DNA from: UBA685 sp049889495
GTDB lineage: Bacteria; Pseudomonadota; Alphaproteobacteria; Puniceispirillales; Puniceispirillaceae
Length of the DNA: 64,000 nt
Direction of reading: 5' to 3'
NCBI GenBank assembly: GCA_049889495.1
Contig: JBMHDH010000002.1
Span: 19,833-83,832 of the forward strand
Under the pieces are notes generated by a model that saw nothing but the letters and a program-made list of their open reading frames with translations, ran no database searches and had not been told where the DNA came from. Positions 26,536 to 35,128 of the stretch are shown here, piece after piece. Both the position numbers and the translations under genes were made by a program. How positions within the stretch are numbered: the stretch's first letter is position 1; each line of letters opens with the position of its first letter.

Positions 26536-27710
26536 GATAATGTCTCATTCATCCAATCATGAACCGCATGTTCCAAGATCTCTGCCAGCTGGTCATGACG
26601 CACAATTTCAAGCGCATCTAGCAAAAAGGCTTCGATTAACATATTGCGGGCTTGTGCCTCGGGAATGCCACGGCTTTTCAGGTAAAATAGATGTGTTTCA
26701 TCCAATTCACCAACGGTTGCGCCGTGCGAACACACCACATCATCTGCATAAATCTCAAGTTCTGGCTTCGCATCTGCTTCAGCTTTACGCGATAAAAGCA
26801 AAGCGCGGCTCATTTGCTGGCCATCTGTCTTTTGCGCATCTCTTGCGACCAACACCTTGCCTTGGAATACACCGCGTGCGGTATCATCTAACACGCCTCT
26901 GATCACCTGATTAGAGGTGCAATTTGGCATATGGTGCAACATGCGTGTAGTCATATCCTGATGTTGTGTGCCACGCCCCAAATACAAAGACGATAAGGTC
27001 ACATCACAATGTTCACCATTCAAATGCGCATGTGTTTCATGGCGACCAAGCGCGCTGCCAATCGCCGCCGTAAAGCTGTTCATTTGCGCCTTTTCAGCAA
27101 TGGCAAATACCGTTAATGCCAAATGATGGCTTTGCAGGTCATCTTTTTGGCATTTCATATGATCAACATTCGCAGAATCAGCAAGGGTCATGACCATCAC
27201 AGGTGCTGATAGGCTTGCCTCAGCATTGTGGATCTCCGCGATCTGGCAAGATGCCCCTTCACCAACACGCACATAAATTAACGGATGGGATGATTGCCCT
27301 GATTGGCCACCCGAAAACACCAATTGCAAGGGTGTATCGACATGCGCGCCAGCGGCCACATCAATCACATAGGCACCCGTTGCATGACCAAGTGATAAAT
27401 CTGATAGAAAATGATCATCTGGCAAATGCGCGGCAAATTCCGCCAACAGGCTTTCATCTTGCATATCTGCCAAACTCACACCAGCTGGCAAAGCATCCGC
27501 ACCAGATATCAGCCAACCAGAGGCAAAGCTTAGCACCGCGTTTTCTGATGCCACCTCGTCAGCCACCTTATCGGCAGGGTTTACAGCAAGATCAGATAAT
27601 CTTGTGTAAATCCAATCTTCTGTTTTGGCAGATGGCAAGGCATTGGCGATAAAATTATCTTTTGCCTGGCGGCATAAGGCCGCGCTGTCACGTAACAAAT
27701 CAGGCTGCAT
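26532..27710 (-). CDS. sufD: SUF scaffold subunit SufD
   Basis: A 392-residue SufD, partner of SufB in the SufBC2D scaffold. The C-terminal beta-helix core contains GVLDDTARGVFQGKVLVARDAQKTD and CSHGATVGELDETHLFYL, typical of the family. ATG 27710 (MQPDLLRDS) was chosen; it overlaps the sufC stop by 11 bp. Upstream in-frame codons would overlap sufC further. Confidence 0.95.
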   Translation of the reverse strand: MQPDLLRDSAALCRQAKDNFIANALPSAKTEDWIYTRLSDLAVNPADKVADEVASENAVLSFASGWLISGADALPAGVSLADMQDESLLAEFAAHLPDDHFLSDLSLGHATGAYVIDVAAGAHVDTPLQLVFSGGQSGQSSHPLIYVRVGEGASCQIAEIHNAEASLSAPVMVMTLADSANVDHMKCQKDDLQSHHLALTVFAIAEKAQMNSFTAAIGSALGRHETHAHLNGEHCDVTLSSLYLGRGTQHQDMTTRMLHHMPNCTSNQVIRGVLDDTARGVFQGKVLVARDAQKTDGQQMSRALLLSRKAEADAKPELEIYADDVVCSHGATVGELDETHLFYLKSRGIPEAQARNMLIEAFLLDALEIVRHDQLAEILEHAVHDWMNETLS

Positions 27711-28452
27711 TGATAATCCCCGCATAACCGTTTTCTTCAACCTCTAATGCAAGTGATTTATCACCAGACGCAATAATGCGACCGCCTGCTAAAATATGCA
27801 CGTGATCTGGCACAATATGAGATAACAAACGCTGATAATGCGTGATCACCAACATACCACGCTCATCCCCACGAAGGGCGTTCACCCCTTCAGAGACAAT
27901 GCGCAAGGCATCAACATCAAGGCCTGAATCTGTTTCATCAAGAACCGCAATGCTTGGCTCTAGCAATGCCATTTGCAAGATTTCATAACGCTTTTTCTCA
28001 CCACCAGAAAAACCGACATTCACCGCGCGTTTCAGCATGTCATCCCCAACGCCTAATTCTTTGGCCTTGGCACGCACCATCTTTACAAAGGCAAGCTGGT
28101 CAACTTCATCTTTGCCAGCTTCGCGCAATCTGGCATTGACAGCGGCGCGCAAAAACGCCATGCCGCCGACGCCTGGTAATTCCACAGGATATTGAAACGC
28201 CAAGAACATACCTGCTCTGGCACGTTCATCAGCCTCCATATCAAGCACAGATTCGCCATCTAGCAAAATCTCACCATCTGTCACTTCATAACCTTCGCGC
28301 CCAGATAACACATAGCTAAGCGTGCTTTTGCCTGAACCATTTGGCCCCATAATGGCATGCACTTCGCCGCGATCGATGGTCAAATCAATACCATGCAAGA
28401 TTTCGGTATCGCCAATTTTGGCTTTTAAATTTTTAATTTCTAACAAAGTCAT
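27700..28452 (-). CDS. sufC: SUF ATPase SufC
   Basis: A 250-residue ABC-type ATPase that drives the SufBC2D scaffold. Walker A is GPNGSGKSTLSYVL, the signature NVGFSGGEKKRYE, and Walker B SIAVLDETDSGLD. There is no membrane domain, as expected for SufC. It sits 12 bp behind sufB and overlaps sufD. Confidence 0.97.
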   Translation of the reverse strand: MTLLEIKNLKAKIGDTEILHGIDLTIDRGEVHAIMGPNGSGKSTLSYVLSGREGYEVTDGEILLDGESVLDMEADERARAGMFLAFQYPVELPGVGGMAFLRAAVNARLREAGKDEVDQLAFVKMVRAKAKELGVGDDMLKRAVNVGFSGGEKKRYEILQMALLEPSIAVLDETDSGLDVDALRIVSEGVNALRGDERGMLVITHYQRLLSHIVPDHVHILAGGRIIASGDKSLALEVEENGYAGIINAA

Positions 28453-28464
28453 ATTGTTTCACTC

Positions 28465-29916
28465 TTATCCCACGGAGCCTTCAAGGCTGATCCCAATTAA
28501 TTTCTGTGCTTCAACAGCAAATTCCATCGGTAATTCTTTCATTACCTCGCGGCAAAAGCCGTTCACAATCAAAGACACAGCCTCTTCTTCATCTAACCCA
28601 CGCTGATGACAATAAAACAGCTGGTCTTCAGAAATGCGTGAGGTTGTGGCTTCATGTTCGATTTTGCCAGATGGGTTGCGCGATACGATATAAGGCACGG
28701 TATGTGCCCCGCATTTATCCCCCACAAGCAAACTGTCACATTGTGTAAAGTTTCTGGCATTTTCGGCCTTTGGCATCACCTGCACCAACCCACGATAGGT
28801 GTTATTGGATTTACCAGCTGAAATGCCTTTGGAAATGATGGTTGATCGGCTGCCTTCGCCCAAATGGATCATTTTGGTGCCTGTATCAGCTTGCTGGGCA
28901 CCATTGGTTACAGCCACGGAATAAAACTCACCCACCGAATCTTTGCCTTGCAACAAACAAGATGGGTATTTCCATGTGATCGCAGAGCCTGTTTCAACTT
29001 GTGTCCATGAGATTTTTGAACGATCGCCCTTACAGGCCCCTCTTTTGGTCACAAAATTATAAATGCCGCCTTTTCCTTCCGCGTCACCAGGATACCAGTT
29101 TTGTACTGTTGAATATTTAATTTCAGCATCTGTTAACGCCACAAGTTCGACCACCGCAGCATGAAGCTGGTTTTCATCTCTTTGCGGGGCAGTACAGCCC
29201 TCTAGATAAGAGACGTAAGAGTCATCTTCGGCAATGATCAAGGTGCGCTCGAACTGGCCTGTGTTCTTTTCATTGATGCGGAAATAGGTTGATAATTCCA
29301 TCGGGCAACGCACGCCCTTTGGAATGAACACGAATGAGCCATCTGTGAAAACAGCTGAATTTAACGCAGAAAAATAATTATCTGCGACAGGCACAACTGA
29401 GCCGATATATTTTTTCACAAGCTCTGGGTGGCTGTGGATCGCTTCTGAAATGGGACAGAAAATTACCCCAACCTTTGCCAATTCTTCGCGGAATGTTGTG
29501 GCAACAGACACCGAATCAAACACCGCATCGACCGCAACACCAGCCAACATTTTCTGTTCATTTAACGGAATGCCTAGCTTTTCATAAGTGGCCAATAATT
29601 CAGGATCCACCTCATCAAGTGACTTTGGCCCTTCTGCTGATTTTGGCGCAGCATAATAATAAATATCCTGATAATCAATTTCAGGGATATTTAACTTGGC
29701 CCAATCTGGCGTCGGCATCGTCAGCCATTTTTCATAAGCCTTAAGCCGCCATTCAAGCATCCATTCAGGCTCATTCTTTTTCTCAGAAATAAAGCGAATG
29801 ATATCTTCATTCAGCCCTTTTGGCGCTTTTTCAGTCTCGATATCAGTGACAAAGCCATATTTATATTGGCCTGTGGCATCTTCGACTGCTGCGATTGTCT
29901 GTTCTGTTGCACCCAT
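28465..29916 (-). CDS. sufB: SUF scaffold subunit SufB
   Basis: A 483-residue SufB, the main scaffold for nascent Fe-S clusters. Conserved stretches include YFRINEKNTGQFERTLI, CTAPQRDENQLHAAVV, SCLLQGKDSVGEFYSVA and HEATTSRISEDQLFYC. It follows the Rrf2 regulator gene by 51 bp and leads sufBCDS-T-A. Confidence 0.97.
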   Translation of the reverse strand: MGATEQTIAAVEDATGQYKYGFVTDIETEKAPKGLNEDIIRFISEKKNEPEWMLEWRLKAYEKWLTMPTPDWAKLNIPEIDYQDIYYYAAPKSAEGPKSLDEVDPELLATYEKLGIPLNEQKMLAGVAVDAVFDSVSVATTFREELAKVGVIFCPISEAIHSHPELVKKYIGSVVPVADNYFSALNSAVFTDGSFVFIPKGVRCPMELSTYFRINEKNTGQFERTLIIAEDDSYVSYLEGCTAPQRDENQLHAAVVELVALTDAEIKYSTVQNWYPGDAEGKGGIYNFVTKRGACKGDRSKISWTQVETGSAITWKYPSCLLQGKDSVGEFYSVAVTNGAQQADTGTKMIHLGEGSRSTIISKGISAGKSNNTYRGLVQVMPKAENARNFTQCDSLLVGDKCGAHTVPYIVSRNPSGKIEHEATTSRISEDQLFYCHQRGLDEEEAVSLIVNGFCREVMKELPMEFAVEAQKLIGISLEGSVG

Positions 29917-29967
29917 TTTGTCTTCCGTACTCTATAGAGGGATTTCAAATAATTCTTGCGTTTTATC

Positions 29968-30450
29968 TTACGATAATGACGCGCTTTGGTTCTTAGGATT
30001 GTCTGTTTTTGCGCCTAGTGGAAAAATCGTCTCTGGATCAAACAACTTATCCAGGGTCACATTCTCCAACGCAGTCTTAATGGCATCATTCACATCGTTC
30101 CATTGCCCTGACATGAAACAGCTATGGCGCGTTTCGCAAGGATCTTGAACACCGTCAACACAAGCGGTCAATGCAATCGGCCCTTCAATGGCCTCAATCA
30201 CTTGTGCGGCATTGATATCAGATAACGGACGTGACAACCGATAGCCACCATGAACACCGCGCTCTGCAACGATCACGCCCGCTTTCACAAGAGATTTCGC
30301 CAATTTGGCAATGGTGGGCTGATTCAGCTGTGTGTGATGCGCCAAAGTGGCGCTTGTCACAACCGCAATATGGTCACCAGCATCTTGGCGGCTTGCCAAA
30401 ACACCAAGCACCAAAATGGCATAATCTGTCATGCGGTTTAACCGAAGCAT
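29968..30450 (-). CDS. Rrf2-family Fe-S-sensing SUF regulator (IscR-like)
   Basis: A 160-residue winged-helix regulator. It begins MLRLNRMTDYAILVLGVLA, has the recognition segment LNQPTIAKLAKSLVKAG and wing RGVHGGYRLSRP, and carries Cys97, Cys105 and Cys111, which can ligate an Fe-S cluster as in IscR. It heads the SUF run and is preceded 45-59 bp upstream by a near-perfect IscR type 1 operator, so autoregulation by cluster status is likely. RirA is a related alternative; the operator favours IscR-like recognition. Confidence 0.9.
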   Translation of the reverse strand: MLRLNRMTDYAILVLGVLASRQDAGDHIAVVTSATLAHHTQLNQPTIAKLAKSLVKAGVIVAERGVHGGYRLSRPLSDINAAQVIEAIEGPIALTACVDGVQDPCETRHSCFMSGQWNDVNDAIKTALENVTLDKLFDPETIFPLGAKTDNPKNQSASLS

Positions 30451-30494
30451 CAGCCGATCACTCTTTCATGCAATTGCGAATGATTATCAAATGC

Positions 30495-30509
30495 AGACTA
30501 ATTTAGTCT
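30495..30509 (-). promoter_or_regulatory. IscR type 1-like operator of the SUF operon
   Basis: The odd palindrome agactaa-t-ttagtct has perfect 7-bp arms. On the minus strand the core GACTAAATTAGTC fits every position of the IscR type 1 core (GACTRWWWYAGTC), and flanking ATAGT also fits the left consensus. It lies 45-59 bp before the start of the Rrf2 gene. Confidence 0.75.
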
Positions 30510-30582
30510 ACTATACCCCTTACTTAAGGTGATAGGCTGAAAATAGCAAGCCCTTACCCGTTAAAAAATAACGGAGAATCGT

Positions 30583-30921
30583 TTAATTAAACGCTTCTTT
30601 TCGCAAGGTATAACGCGCCTCATTCAGCCCCTCAAACACTTCATCCACATCAGGATGAGTGACAGGACCATTATCCGCGTCTGGCGTTAAATTTTGCTGG
30701 CTGACATAGGCTGTGTAATAGCTGTCAGAATTTTCAGCCAGCAGATGATAAAAAGGCTGTTCTTTGATAGGGCGCACATCTTCGGGGATGGCTTCATACC
30801 ATTCATCTGTGTTGTCAAATTCAGGGTCGACATCCACGATCACACCACGAAACGGATAATGCTTATGACGAACAATATCACCGATGCAATAGATCGGGGA
30901 TTTTGAAATGTGATCTGTCAT
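30583..30921 (-). CDS. hspQ: Heat shock protein HspQ (hemimethylated DNA-binding family)
   Basis: A 112-residue protein of the YccV/HspQ family, with the core YCIGDIVRHKHYPFRGVIVD, the DEWYEAIP segment and QPFYHLLAENSDSYYTAYV. In E. coli HspQ promotes degradation of DnaA and acts as a Lon specificity factor. No signal peptide. It lies between the SUF regulator and rpmF as a short separate gene. Confidence 0.9.
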   Translation of the reverse strand: MTDHISKSPIYCIGDIVRHKHYPFRGVIVDVDPEFDNTDEWYEAIPEDVRPIKEQPFYHLLAENSDSYYTAYVSQQNLTPDADNGPVTHPDVDEVFEGLNEARYTLRKEAFN

Positions 30922-30959
30922 AATGAATGACCCCTTTTTGCAAAAAGAAGATAGATAAG

Positions 30960-30989
30960 AAAAAAGCGCGAAGGCGAGCCCTCACGCTT
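30960..30989 (-). terminator. Intrinsic terminator of rpmF
   Basis: Read leftward, the hairpin aagcgtgagg...ccttcgcgctt is followed by a run of T residues, about 30 bp after the rpmF stop and before hspQ. Confidence 0.7.
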
Positions 30990-31021
30990 CATCGCTATAT
31001 GGATGCTGTTTTAAACGGCTC

Positions 31022-31207
31022 TTAGAAGCTGTCTTTTACCTTTAGCACCTGACGACCTCTATACATGCCTGATTTCAGGTCAATGTGGTGAGGACGACGC
31101 AACTCGCCTGAATCTTTATCTTCGATGTAGGCATCGCTACGGATGGCGTCATGCGCACGACGCATGTTGCGCTTTGACTTTGTGATTTTACTCTTTGGAA
31201 CGGCCAT
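31022..31207 (-). CDS. rpmF: 50S ribosomal protein L32
   Basis: A 61-residue L32 beginning AVPKSKITKSKRNMRRAHD, the standard bacterial start, and ending GMYRGRQVLKVKD. The cysteines of zinc-binding L32 forms are absent. The usual partners yceD and plsX are not adjacent; instead tRNA-Ala lies 59 bp upstream on the same strand and could be co-transcribed. Confidence 0.96.
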   Translation of the reverse strand: MAVPKSKITKSKRNMRRAHDAIRSDAYIEDKDSGELRRPHHIDLKSGMYRGRQVLKVKDSF

Positions 31208-31266
31208 GCCGCACTCCCATCATAAATACTAGAATTTTGCCTTACGGTTTCCCGTAAGAGGCAGGT

Positions 31267-31342
31267 TGGTGGAGCCAGACGGGATCGAACCGACGACCTC
31301 ATGCTTGCAAAGCACGCGCTCTCCCAGCTGAGCTATGGCCCC
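31267..31342 (-). tRNA. tRNA-Ala (anticodon UGC)
   Basis: On the minus strand: acceptor ggggcca / tggctcc, D-arm gctcagctgggagagc, anticodon stem cgtgc/gcatg around tttgcaa (anticodon TGC), T-arm with ttcgatc, encoded CCA. It is a lone copy, not inside an rRNA operon here. Confidence 0.98.
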
Positions 31343-31394
31343 ACTTACCTGTTGCCTCACGCTTTTGCGATACCGCTCTTGCGCGAGTGACGTG

Positions 31395-31423
31395 TTTATT
31401 GACGATTTGATAAAGATGGTCAA
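31395..31423 (-). promoter_or_regulatory. Candidate sigma-70 promoter of tRNA-Ala (and rpmF)
   Basis: On the minus strand TTGACC (31418-31423) and AATAAA (31395-31400) are 17 bp apart, about 50 bp before the tRNA. The -35 box lies inside the ald terminator hairpin. Confidence 0.45.
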
Positions 31424-31442
31424 GTATTTTTTCACCATCTTT
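31412..31442 (-). terminator. Candidate terminator of ald
   Basis: The inverted repeat aaagatggt / accatcttt (perfect 9 bp, 13-nt loop) begins 36 bp after the ald stop. The T-run in the leftward direction is short. Confidence 0.5.
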
Positions 31443-31477
31443 TTCGCTTTTGTCAAATAACATGCTTTTGGCACCTA

Positions 31478-32566
31478 TTATGGAGCTTCTCCAAGAGCAT
31501 CAATCACAGCCTGATAGCGGATTTTACCTTCAGACACATTCAAACCATTTGCCAAATGTGGGTTATCATCAAGGGCCGCAACACCTTTATCAGCCAAGGC
31601 AATTGTGAATGGCAATGTTGCGTTATTCAACGCTTCTGAAGATGTGCGCGGCACTGAGCCTGGCATATTGGCAACACAATAATGCACAATGCCATCTATG
31701 ATGTAAGTTGGCTCATCATGTGTTGTGGCTTTTGATGTTTCAAAACAACCACCTTGGTCAATGGCCACATCCACCAATACAGAACCTGGCTTCATACGTG
31801 ATAGCATGTCGCGTGTGACAAGACGTGGCGCGCTGGCACCTGGCACCAAGACAGCACCAACAACCATATCTGCTTCACATACCGTCTCTTCAAGCACAGC
31901 GGCACTTGAATAACGTGTGGTCACAGATGAGCCAAAAATATCAGATAGATAACGCAAGCGCGGCAATGACATATCCAAGATGGTGACATTGGCACCCATC
32001 CCGACCGCCATCTTCGCAGCGTTCACACCAACAACACCACCGCCGATGATCACGACATTCGCAGGCGTTGTGCCTGGTACGCCAGAAATCAGCACACCGC
32101 GACCACCTGCATTGGCCTTTAGATGCGCTGCCCCTTCGATTACTGACAAACGACCAGCCACTTCAGACATAGGCGCAAGCAATGGCAAACCGCCATTGGC
32201 ATCTGTGATTGTCTCATAAGCAATCGCTGTACAGCCTGATTCCATCAGACCGCGTGTTTGCGCTGCATCAGCGGCAAGATGCAAATAGGTAAATAGAATA
32301 TGATCAGGGCGAAGCTGAACCCATTCAGAAGGCTGTGGTTCTTTCACCTTTACAATCATTTTCGCCTTTTCAAACACAGATTTGGCATCTGGCATGATTG
32401 ACGCGCCAGCTGCCTGATAATCAGCATCTGATGCGCCAATTCCAGCACCTGCATTTGTTTCGACAATCACTTCATGGCCGCGACGCACAAGTTCAGCGAC
32501 TGAGGTTGGCACAAGACCAACACGTGATTCTTTGACCTTAATTTCCTTTGGCACACCTACGATCAT
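31478..32566 (-). CDS. ald: Alanine dehydrogenase
   Basis: A 362-residue NAD-linked enzyme interconverting L-alanine and pyruvate plus ammonia. It starts MIVGVPKEIKVKESRVGLVP, has the substrate-site segments MIVKVKEPQPSEW and HLAADAAQT, and the nucleotide-binding loop VVIIGGGVVGVNAAKMAVGMG. ATG 32566 is supported by an AAGGAT ribosome-binding site and family length. An Lrp/AsnC regulator gene is divergent 325 bp away, the usual arrangement for alanine-responsive control. Confidence 0.95.
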   Translation of the reverse strand: MIVGVPKEIKVKESRVGLVPTSVAELVRRGHEVIVETNAGAGIGASDADYQAAGASIMPDAKSVFEKAKMIVKVKEPQPSEWVQLRPDHILFTYLHLAADAAQTRGLMESGCTAIAYETITDANGGLPLLAPMSEVAGRLSVIEGAAHLKANAGGRGVLISGVPGTTPANVVIIGGGVVGVNAAKMAVGMGANVTILDMSLPRLRYLSDIFGSSVTTRYSSAAVLEETVCEADMVVGAVLVPGASAPRLVTRDMLSRMKPGSVLVDVAIDQGGCFETSKATTHDEPTYIIDGIVHYCVANMPGSVPRTSSEALNNATLPFTIALADKGVAALDDNPHLANGLNVSEGKIRYQAVIDALGEAP

Positions 32567-32891
32567 GGTGATTATCCTTTCGATGATATGTATGATATGA
32601 TCTTTGACAGGATCAACGTCATAGCCAATCTTGAAAGATGCTTTCACGTCACGCCTGAGAAAAACGCTTAAGTAAAGACATCTTATTTGCGATGGTTATT
32701 TGCTATGACAATTGTTCCCTTAAAAACTGCGCCTACAATACCAGCGTTACGCAAGAATTTCTGTGCTTTATTTTGCGCTTTGGGCATAAAAGATGCATAT
32801 AATTTTAACAAACGAACAAAACATTGACAATTATTCGGTATATTCGTTATTATGCTGTTCATTTATCAGCTAAAAGTGAGAGTAAAGCATC
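32567..32891. other. Divergent control region between ald and its Lrp-type regulator
   Basis: About 325 bp. The right part is AT-rich and holds the regulator's promoter and an inverted pair aacgaa/ttcgtt (32811-32816, 32843-32848) that could be an Lrp-type site. The left part should hold the ald promoter, with its ribosome-binding site next to 32566. No RNA gene or extra coding region is seen. Confidence 0.4.
32824..32853 (+). promoter_or_regulatory. Sigma-70-type promoter of the Lrp regulator
   Basis: TTGACA (32824-32829) and TATTAT (32848-32853) with an 18-bp spacer, 38 bp before the start codon. Confidence 0.65.
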
Positions 32892-33359
32892 ATGGATCGA
32901 ATCGACCGAATGATTTTGTCAGCCCTGCAAGATAATGCGCGCATCTCTAATATTGATCTCGCACAAGAAGTTGGCTTGTCTCCCTCAGCTTGTTTGCGGC
33001 GTGTTGCGATCTTGGAAAAATCAGGCGTGGTCAAAGGATATCATGCTGAGTTAAGCCTTGATAAATTGGGGCATTCGGTTGTTGTTTTGGTCCATATCAC
33101 CTTGCATGGCCAATCAGCTGAGATGATGGCTGAATTTGAAAAGGCCGTTCAGAATGTGCCCCAAGTATTGGCCTGTTTCCTTGTCGCAGGGGAAAATGAT
33201 TATTTATTGCGCATCGCGGCGCAATCTGTGGGGGATTTCGGCCGTATCCATACACAATATCTGTCATCCTTGCCGCATGTATTGCGCATGGAATCAAATT
33301 TTGTGATGCGTACTGTGATGAATCGCGGCCTGAATGCAGAAGAGATCGCGACGAATTAA
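32892..33359 (+). CDS. Lrp/AsnC-family regulator, probable activator of ald
   Basis: A 155-residue Lrp-type protein. The N-terminal helix-turn-helix reads ISNIDLAQEVGLSPSACLRRVAILEKSG; the C-terminal ligand-binding RAM domain follows (VLVHITLHGQ, CFLVAGENDYLLRI). It is divergent from ald, so alanine-responsive control like that of AldR or Lrp is the natural guess. Its stop overlaps the selO stop by 4 bp in convergent orientation. Confidence 0.9.
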   Translation: MDRIDRMILSALQDNARISNIDLAQEVGLSPSACLRRVAILEKSGVVKGYHAELSLDKLGHSVVVLVHITLHGQSAEMMAEFEKAVQNVPQVLACFLVAGENDYLLRIAAQSVGDFGRIHTQYLSSLPHVLRMESNFVMRTVMNRGLNAEEIATN

Positions 33360-34846
33360 CGCTTAGCTAGCTGAGGTTTATCTTCTATATTTATATCGTA
33401 ACGGGCCAACATATCGCCATAAGATCTGATATGCGCCAATTTGGCCTCTAGGGCTTGCCAATCATCTTGCTCTGCGATTGGTGCCCATAAGGCTTCGACT
33501 TCTTCAATGACCAAGCTAACAGGCTTTGCTGAACCATCCTTCATCGTCGCAGATACCTCCCTGAAATAAGGATGATCGCGCGACATTGTCTTGCAATCCA
33601 CATCAGCCAGTGCCTTAAAATATGCCGCAAAATTGTCACTGTGATAGACGGGATCTTGCGGCTTTACGCCGCCATAAAGATCAAAGAACATCTGATCAAA
33701 GCTCACTTGGCTTTCGCGTGCGGCATGCAACAGAGCATGGATCATGGCATCTGCCCCCTGCTGTGTTTCACCATGCCGCTTTTGTGGCCGCACCCCAAGC
33801 CTACGCAACATTGTTGCAATCATTGCCTGTTCCATTTTTGCAAAAAACGGATGCAAAGCGGCCTCTAGCTTGTCTTTGCCAATCAATTCCACAAAACAAT
33901 CTGCAAATCGGCATAACGCCCATAAAGCGGCATCTGGCTGTCTGCCATAGGCATAGCGCGATTGCTGATCAAAATAGGCCGCTGTGAAATTAGGGTCGAG
34001 GGTTGGCAGGAACCGCCATGGCCCATAATCAAAGCTTTCGCCTGTCAGGTTAAAATTATCGGTATTTAACACACCATGCACAAAGCCAGCCGCCATCCAA
34101 CCGCCTGCCATCACCGCGACCTTATCAACCAGCGCCGCAAATAAATCAGGGATCAAATCTTCCAGCGGCTGATCAGCATCTATATCAGGATAATAATGCG
34201 CCACCACATGACGGGCGAGCGCGTCATTTAAATCAGGTCGCTGCTGATATAAATTTCTCTGAAAACTGCCAATTCTGATATGGCTATGAGACAATCTGAC
34301 CAGCATTGCAGACCGCGTCGGAGATGGCTCATCATGACGCATCAAGGCGCGCCCTGTCTCAATCACCGAAAATGTCTTTGAGGTTGGCACACCAATGGCT
34401 TCAAGCATTTCTGTTGCCAAAATTTCACGCACTGCGCCTTTTAAAGTTAGGTAGCCATCTCCTTGCCGCGAAAAAGGGGTTTGCCCCGTGCCCTTTGTGC
34501 CCAAATCAAGCAAACGCCCTGTTTGCAATTCGCGTAATTGTGCAAATAAAAAGCCGCGCCCATCACCAATATCTGGGTTATAATGGCCAAATTGATGACC
34601 ATGATAGGCCAAAGCCAAAGGCGATTCAAAACTGCCTTGAAAGGGCACAAACTGGCCAAAATGCGCAATCCAGCTTGCCTCATCTAGCCCTGCCAGACCA
34701 ACTGCCTGTGCGGCCTTATCATTGCGATATCGTAAAATAGTTTTGGGCGGCACAGCGGCTGTAACAGGCACATAAAAGCTCTGGTCAAGCTGGGTATGGA
34801 TGGTTTCAAATTGTGGCAAAGTCTTATTATTCGTCACATCAGTCAT
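33356..34846 (-). CDS. selO: Protein adenylyltransferase SelO (YdiU/UPF0061)
   Basis: A 496-residue pseudokinase-fold enzyme that AMPylates proteins. It contains FAQLRELQTGRLLDLGTKGTGQTP, SRQGDGYLTLKGAVREILATE, and the catalytic-metal segment GFVHGVLNTDNFNLTGES with DYGPW. The C-terminus ends without the Cys or selenocysteine tail found in some SelO proteins. In E. coli SelO modifies redox proteins during oxidative stress. It is transcribed alone, convergent with the Lrp regulator. Confidence 0.93.
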   Translation of the reverse strand: MTDVTNNKTLPQFETIHTQLDQSFYVPVTAAVPPKTILRYRNDKAAQAVGLAGLDEASWIAHFGQFVPFQGSFESPLALAYHGHQFGHYNPDIGDGRGFLFAQLRELQTGRLLDLGTKGTGQTPFSRQGDGYLTLKGAVREILATEMLEAIGVPTSKTFSVIETGRALMRHDEPSPTRSAMLVRLSHSHIRIGSFQRNLYQQRPDLNDALARHVVAHYYPDIDADQPLEDLIPDLFAALVDKVAVMAGGWMAAGFVHGVLNTDNFNLTGESFDYGPWRFLPTLDPNFTAAYFDQQSRYAYGRQPDAALWALCRFADCFVELIGKDKLEAALHPFFAKMEQAMIATMLRRLGVRPQKRHGETQQGADAMIHALLHAARESQVSFDQMFFDLYGGVKPQDPVYHSDNFAAYFKALADVDCKTMSRDHPYFREVSATMKDGSAKPVSLVIEEVEALWAPIAEQDDWQALEAKLAHIRSYGDMLARYDINIEDKPQLAKR

Positions 34847-35026
34847 TACAAGACCCCATTTTTACTAAAAAAGTGCCAGCGCCTTTGGCAAAACAAATGC
34901 TAAAAACGACCTATATCGCCGCAAATAAACTAGACTCACAATCAGGATAGAATTAACCACATATAAGACAAGATTTCTGTGGCATGTCTATAGCCATCTT
35001 GCGATGAACAAACGGTTGCAAGACAG

Positions 35027-35104
35027 GAAGACCATACGGGAAGACCATACGGGAAGACCATACGGGAAGACCATACGGGAAGACCATACGGGAAGACCAT
35101 ACGG
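35027..35104. repeat. Six perfect tandem copies of a 13-bp unit before the Rieske oxygenase gene
   Basis: The unit gaagaccatacgg is repeated six times without a mismatch (78 bp), ending 24 bp before ATG 35129. The ribosome-binding site (aaaggga) lies between the array and the ATG. Units of 13 bp change spacing, not reading frame, so copy number could alter promoter geometry or the leader RNA. It is not CRISPR-like: there are no spacers. Confidence 0.97.
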
Positions 35105-35128
35105 GCTGATAATAAAGGGAGCGCACAT

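Noticed and set aside
33356..34846. Selenocysteine in SelO or in the formate dehydrogenase
   Set aside because: SelO ends without the Cys/Sec tail, and FdsA has a TGT/TGC-coded cysteine at the active site; there is no in-frame TGA or SECIS-like element.
35027..35104. CRISPR array
   Set aside because: Units are 13 bp and directly adjacent, with no spacers and no cas genes.
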